Of a stretch of DNA of 9,316 nt, positions 6,471-9,316 are shown in pieces. The stretch lies in assembly GCA_018659505.1 (NCBI GenBank), contig JABJMI010000141.1, positions 1-9,316 on the forward strand, written 5' to 3'. Position numbers and translations under genes: made by a program. Within the stretch, counting starts at the first letter, position 1; each line of letters opens with the position of its first letter. The notes below the pieces were generated by a model that was not told the origin of the DNA, searched no databases, and saw only the letters and a program-made list of their open reading frames with translations. The DNA comes from Planctomicrobium sp. Lineage in GTDB: Bacteria; Planctomycetota; Planctomycetia; Planctomycetales; Planctomycetaceae.

Positions 6471-8072
6471 TTGAATATCCCTATACACAAAACAATCGGA
6501 CGAGTTCGCACCGTCGCTGTCATTGATGTTGGAACGACTTCCGTTCGCATGGCGATTGCAGAGATCTCTCCAGAGGGAGATGTTCGGATTCTTGAATCTT
6601 TATCGCAGGCAGTAACTCTGGGGAAAGATACCTTCACCACAGGCGAAATTGGTCGCAGTACGATTGAAGTTTGCGTCGCTGCCTTGAAGGCGTATCGTCG
6701 AAAGCTGGATGAGTATGACATTACCCGCCCGAAAGATATTCGCGTTGTCGCAACCAGTGCTGTTCGAGAAGCCGCTAACAGAATCACGTTCGCTGACCGA
6801 ATCTACGTAGCGACTGGACTGTCTGTTGAAACACTCGACGCTGCCGAAATTCATCGAATTACTTACCGTGGTGTTCAACCGCTTCTGACGGCTCAGCCCG
6901 ACTTATTTCAGTCGCTCTCATTTGTTACCGAAGTCGGTGGAGGGAATACCGAACTCTTACTCCTCAAGAAGGGAGATGTCGCTTATTCACACGCATTTCG
7001 ACTTGGATCGCTGCGACTCCTCGAATCTCTGTCACGGTTTCATTTCCCGGCAGAGAAACGTCAAACAATCATGGCGACGGAAATACGTAGTCAGCTGGAA
7101 CCTTTAACAGAACTGATCGCTGTCGATTCGCCTGTGAATATGGTCGCGATGGGTGGAGACATTCGTTTTGCAGTCGCTCAAATCCTGAAAACGACTGTCG
7201 CAGACGATGCACTGGTGGAGCTTTCGGTCGAGGAACTTGAGATCTTCACACAACATATCTGTTCATACGATGAAGCTGAGCTGGCGTCGAAATATCATCT
7301 CACTTTTCCCGAAGCACAGACTGTCGGTCCGGCACTTCTGGTGAACTTGATCATGGCGAAGTTGTTAAGAGTCCCAAGAATTTTAGTTTCCAATGTGAAT
7401 CTGCGGGATGGATTGCTCAACGACATGGCAGAAGGGATCGACTGGAGCGAAGAATTTCAAACGCAAATCATCCGCTCTGCCTGGGAACTCGCACGAAAGT
7501 ACGATGTCGATGAAGACCATGCCAATTGTGTTGCAGATTTGTCGCGACAACTGTTTCGTCAGCTACAAAAAGAACATGAACTCGACGCAAGATTCGAAAC
7601 ACTATTGTACGTTTCGGCTCTGCTGCATGAGACAGGAGCATTCATCAACACATCCAGTATTCATAAGCATTCGATGTACTTGATCATGCACGGAAATCTT
7701 TTCGGTTTGACATCTGAAGACTTGGCACTTGTCGCTTTAGTTGCCAGATACCACCGTAGAGCGTTACCTAAATCGAACCATCAACCTTACGCTTCAATGG
7801 ATCGATACCGCCGAGTTGCCGTCTCCAAGCTGGCTGCGATCTTACGACTCGCGATAGCGATGGATGCTTCACGAACTCAGCGAGTCAAAGAGATTTCGTG
7901 TACAAAGAATCGTGACAGGATCGTGATTACTGTCCCCAACGTCGACGACTTATCCGTTGAACAAATCGCAATGCGCAGGAACCGACAGTTTTTTGAATCG
8001 ATCTTTGGATTAGAAATTTTACTGAGAACTCAAGTGAAAGAATTGAAACTTGAACCGAGTGCTCAATTGTAA
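6471..8072 (+). CDS. Ppx/GppA family phosphatase with C-terminal HD domain
   Basis: A member of the exopolyphosphatase / guanosine pentaphosphate phosphatase family (ASKHA fold), which in better-known members removes phosphate from polyphosphate chains or converts pppGpp to ppGpp. The N-terminal domain has AVIDVGTTSVRM (16-27), ATSAVREAAN (94-103), EVGGGNTELLLL (154-165), MGGDIRFAV (227-235) and LRDGLL (311-316). The C-terminal HD-like helical domain (about 330-510) has DHANCV (349-354), LLHETG (384-389), HKHS (398-401) and RYHRR (426-430). Total 533 residues resembles two-domain Ppx/GppA proteins. The start is TTG, because the phosphate loop lies before the first in-frame ATG (codon 27). Active-site changes: the usual SGxEEAR reads DAAEIHR (123-129), keeping only E126 of the acidic pair, and the Asp of DxGGGS is E154 with N159 replacing Ser. 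Which substrate it uses is not decidable here. No ppk or relA lies nearby. Confidence 0.9.
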   Translation: MNIPIHKTIGRVRTVAVIDVGTTSVRMAIAEISPEGDVRILESLSQAVTLGKDTFTTGEIGRSTIEVCVAALKAYRRKLDEYDITRPKDIRVVATSAVREAANRITFADRIYVATGLSVETLDAAEIHRITYRGVQPLLTAQPDLFQSLSFVTEVGGGNTELLLLKKGDVAYSHAFRLGSLRLLESLSRFHFPAEKRQTIMATEIRSQLEPLTELIAVDSPVNMVAMGGDIRFAVAQILKTTVADDALVELSVEELEIFTQHICSYDEAELASKYHLTFPEAQTVGPALLVNLIMAKLLRVPRILVSNVNLRDGLLNDMAEGIDWSEEFQTQIIRSAWELARKYDVDEDHANCVADLSRQLFRQLQKEHELDARFETLLYVSALLHETGAFINTSSIHKHSMYLIMHGNLFGLTSEDLALVALVARYHRRALPKSNHQPYASMDRYRRVAVSKLAAILRLAIAMDASRTQRVKEISCTKNRDRIVITVPNVDDLSVEQIAMRRNRQFFESIFGLEILLRTQVKELKLEPSAQL

Positions 8073-8097
8073 TTGAAGATATTATTATTGATGTTTC

Positions 8098-8120
8098 GCC
8101 ACCCACTTGAAGTGGGTGGC
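8098..8120. repeat. Palindrome between convergent genes, possible bidirectional terminator
   Basis: GCCACCCACTT (8098-8108) and AAGTGGGTGGC (8110-8120) are perfect 11-base arms around a single G. It lies in the 64-base gap between the phosphatase stop (8072) and the WD40 gene stop (8137), where both transcripts must end. Neither strand has a proper T-run after the stem (AAAG to the right; GAAAC on the other strand), so intrinsic termination would be atypical. It may also be a copy of a dispersed palindromic repeat. Confidence 0.6.
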
Positions 8121-8136
8121 AAAGCTCATCGTTGTA

Positions 8137-9316
8137 TCACTTTTCTTCTTTATCAAGTTCGAATACCCATAACGATTGCCCGGCAGCACTTGGATAGCAC
8201 GCAACGTATTTTCCATCGCGGGAAACTTCCAAAGGCTTGACGTACATAATGCTGTCTCCAAGCAGAATGTGCCCTTCTCGTTCTTGTTTGTCGAGATCCC
8301 AAACAACTAAATGTCCGCGACCACCAGCGATGATTTTTTCCCCATCGGCGGAAAAGTCTGCGTCCCACAGAACTTCTTTTCCCTTTAATTCTGGAAGATC
8401 CTTGCCGTCCGAGGTTGTCCATTGTTTCAATGAATATCCATCTGTAACAGCAACAATATTTCCATCTGGAGAGAAGAAGACGTTATTCGCTGACCCGGAA
8501 GAGCGCAGTTCAACAGTTTGTTCAGTTTCGCCGTTTTGAAGATTCAACTTTTTGAGTATTCGTCCATCTGAAACGAGAGCATGCTCTTCACCAAGGAAAT
8601 AAATCCCGAATTTGCCATACTCAAAACCTTCGCTGACAGACTCTTCTGCTTGCGATTCCAGATTCCAATACCGAACCTGTTTTTCAGCTCCTCCGGAGAG
8701 AACGTTTTGACTATCTGGTGAGACGACAATTGTAGAGATTTCTCTGGAATGACCGGTGAATTCACCCGCTGGAGTCAACAGACCATTTTCAGCGACCGAC
8801 CAGATTTTGATTAAACCCTTAAAGCCTCCTGCAAGAAGGTATTTCCCATCGGGGCTAAAGGTAATGGCTGAGATGTTCCCCATCTCTCGTAAGCGACCTT
8901 CAGTGAAAACTTTGCGACCAGACTCGACATCATAGATCTCAACAAAATCATCCGCCTTACCGGCAGCGACAAACTTTCCATCGGGACTGAAGGTTAACGA
9001 CTTGATGCCCCAGCCCATCTCTGAAATCTGCTGTTTAACGGGAATCGTTAATTTCGGTGCTGTCCCCATCGAGTTCGTCACACTCGGACGAGCAGGTTCT
9101 TCATTCTTTGCTTTAGCAATACGTTCTGCCTCTGCATCAATTTCTTGACGCGACAAGAGTGAAGCAGTCACAGTCAGCGGAACTTTGAGAGTCACCTGCT
9201 CTGACTCGACGAGATAAGTTCCTTTGAACTCATACTTAGACGTGAATCCCCGTTCTTTATTGAACTCGTACTCACCTTCGCCAACCAGTTTGATGATTTG
9301 TCCATTGTCTTGGACA
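8137..9316 (-). CDS. WD40 repeat beta-propeller protein, N-terminal part cut by the window edge
   Basis: The reading frame is open from the stop at 8137-8139 to the right edge, giving 392 residues; the true start lies outside. The internal GTG at 9195 is not a likely start because coding character continues upstream. The C-terminal part is a WD40 propeller: SPDG-type strand motifs are coded near 8990 (TFSPDGKFVAAG), 8855 (TFSPDGKYLLAGG), 8720 (VVSPDSQNVLSGG), 8470 (FFSPDGNIVAVTDG), 8350 (DFSADGEKIIAGG) and 8220 (EVSRDGKYVACY). Several blades end in a W-D-like pair, such as IKIWSV, VRYWNL and LVVWDL. A seventh, diverged blade (GIYFLGEEHALVSDG) lies between the third and fourth. Upstream is a region probably rich in beta strands and a short charged stretch (EIDAEAERIAKAKNEEPAR) that I do not recognise. 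WD40 propellers are binding scaffolds; no enzyme motif is visible and the partner is unknown. Confidence 0.9.
   Translation of the reverse strand, partial: VQDNGQIIKLVGEGEYEFNKERGFTSKYEFKGTYLVESEQVTLKVPLTVTASLLSRQEIDAEAERIAKAKNEEPARPSVTNSMGTAPKLTIPVKQQISEMGWGIKSLTFSPDGKFVAAGKADDFVEIYDVESGRKVFTEGRLREMGNISAITFSPDGKYLLAGGFKGLIKIWSVAENGLLTPAGEFTGHSREISTIVVSPDSQNVLSGGAEKQVRYWNLESQAEESVSEGFEYGKFGIYFLGEEHALVSDGRILKKLNLQNGETEQTVELRSSGSANNVFFSPDGNIVAVTDGYSLKQWTTSDGKDLPELKGKEVLWDADFSADGEKIIAGGRGHLVVWDLDKQEREGHILLGDSIMYVKPLEVSRDGKYVACYPSAAGQSLWVFELDKEEK

Noticed and set aside
9195..9195. GTG at 9195 as the true start of the WD40 gene
   Set aside because: The same frame stays open with coding-like sequence to the window edge, so the gene most likely begins outside.

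Overview
The window looks like chromosomal DNA from a Planctomycetota bacterium (inference from the gene families, the WD40 protein, the frequent non-ATG starts and the many short intergenic inverted repeats; no rRNA or other decisive marker is present). It is mostly ordinary housekeeping and catabolic sequence. I see no phage, plasmid, insertion sequence with a transposase, CRISPR array, tRNA or rRNA.

Layout: bases 1-655 hold no convincing complete gene but contain a nested palindromic stem-loop at 73-130. Five genes follow on the + strand: an integral-membrane M50 (site-2 protease family) metalloprotease (656-1654), prolyl-tRNA synthetase proS (1785-3527), 4-hydroxyproline epimerase (3694-4662), a DadA-like FAD-dependent D-amino-acid/D-hydroxyproline dehydrogenase (4659-5945), and a Ppx/GppA phosphatase with a C-terminal HD domain (6471-8072). 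A WD40 beta-propeller protein lies convergently on the - strand (stop at 8137) and runs off the right edge.

The clearest functional unit is the epimerase plus dehydrogenase pair. The two genes overlap by four bases (TTGA) and would carry out the first two steps of trans-4-hydroxy-L-proline breakdown: epimerisation at C2, then oxidation of cis-4-hydroxy-D-proline. The later steps (deaminase, ketoglutarate semialdehyde dehydrogenase) and any transporter are not in the window. proS lies just upstream in the same direction, separated by a 166-base gap that holds an inverted-repeat element.

The most unusual structure is intergenic. Two elements (3574-3669 and 5980-6118) share ends built of short tandem CAC(N)GAG-type units in inverted orientation. 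A third element (6170-6301), with a different sequence (ACAGGATGA-type units of 9 bases), has the same design. A hairpin sits directly before the proS ribosome binding site, another overlaps the dehydrogenase stop codon, and an 11-base-arm palindrome sits between the two convergent genes. The Ppx/GppA protein has changes at positions that are normally catalytic in the family.
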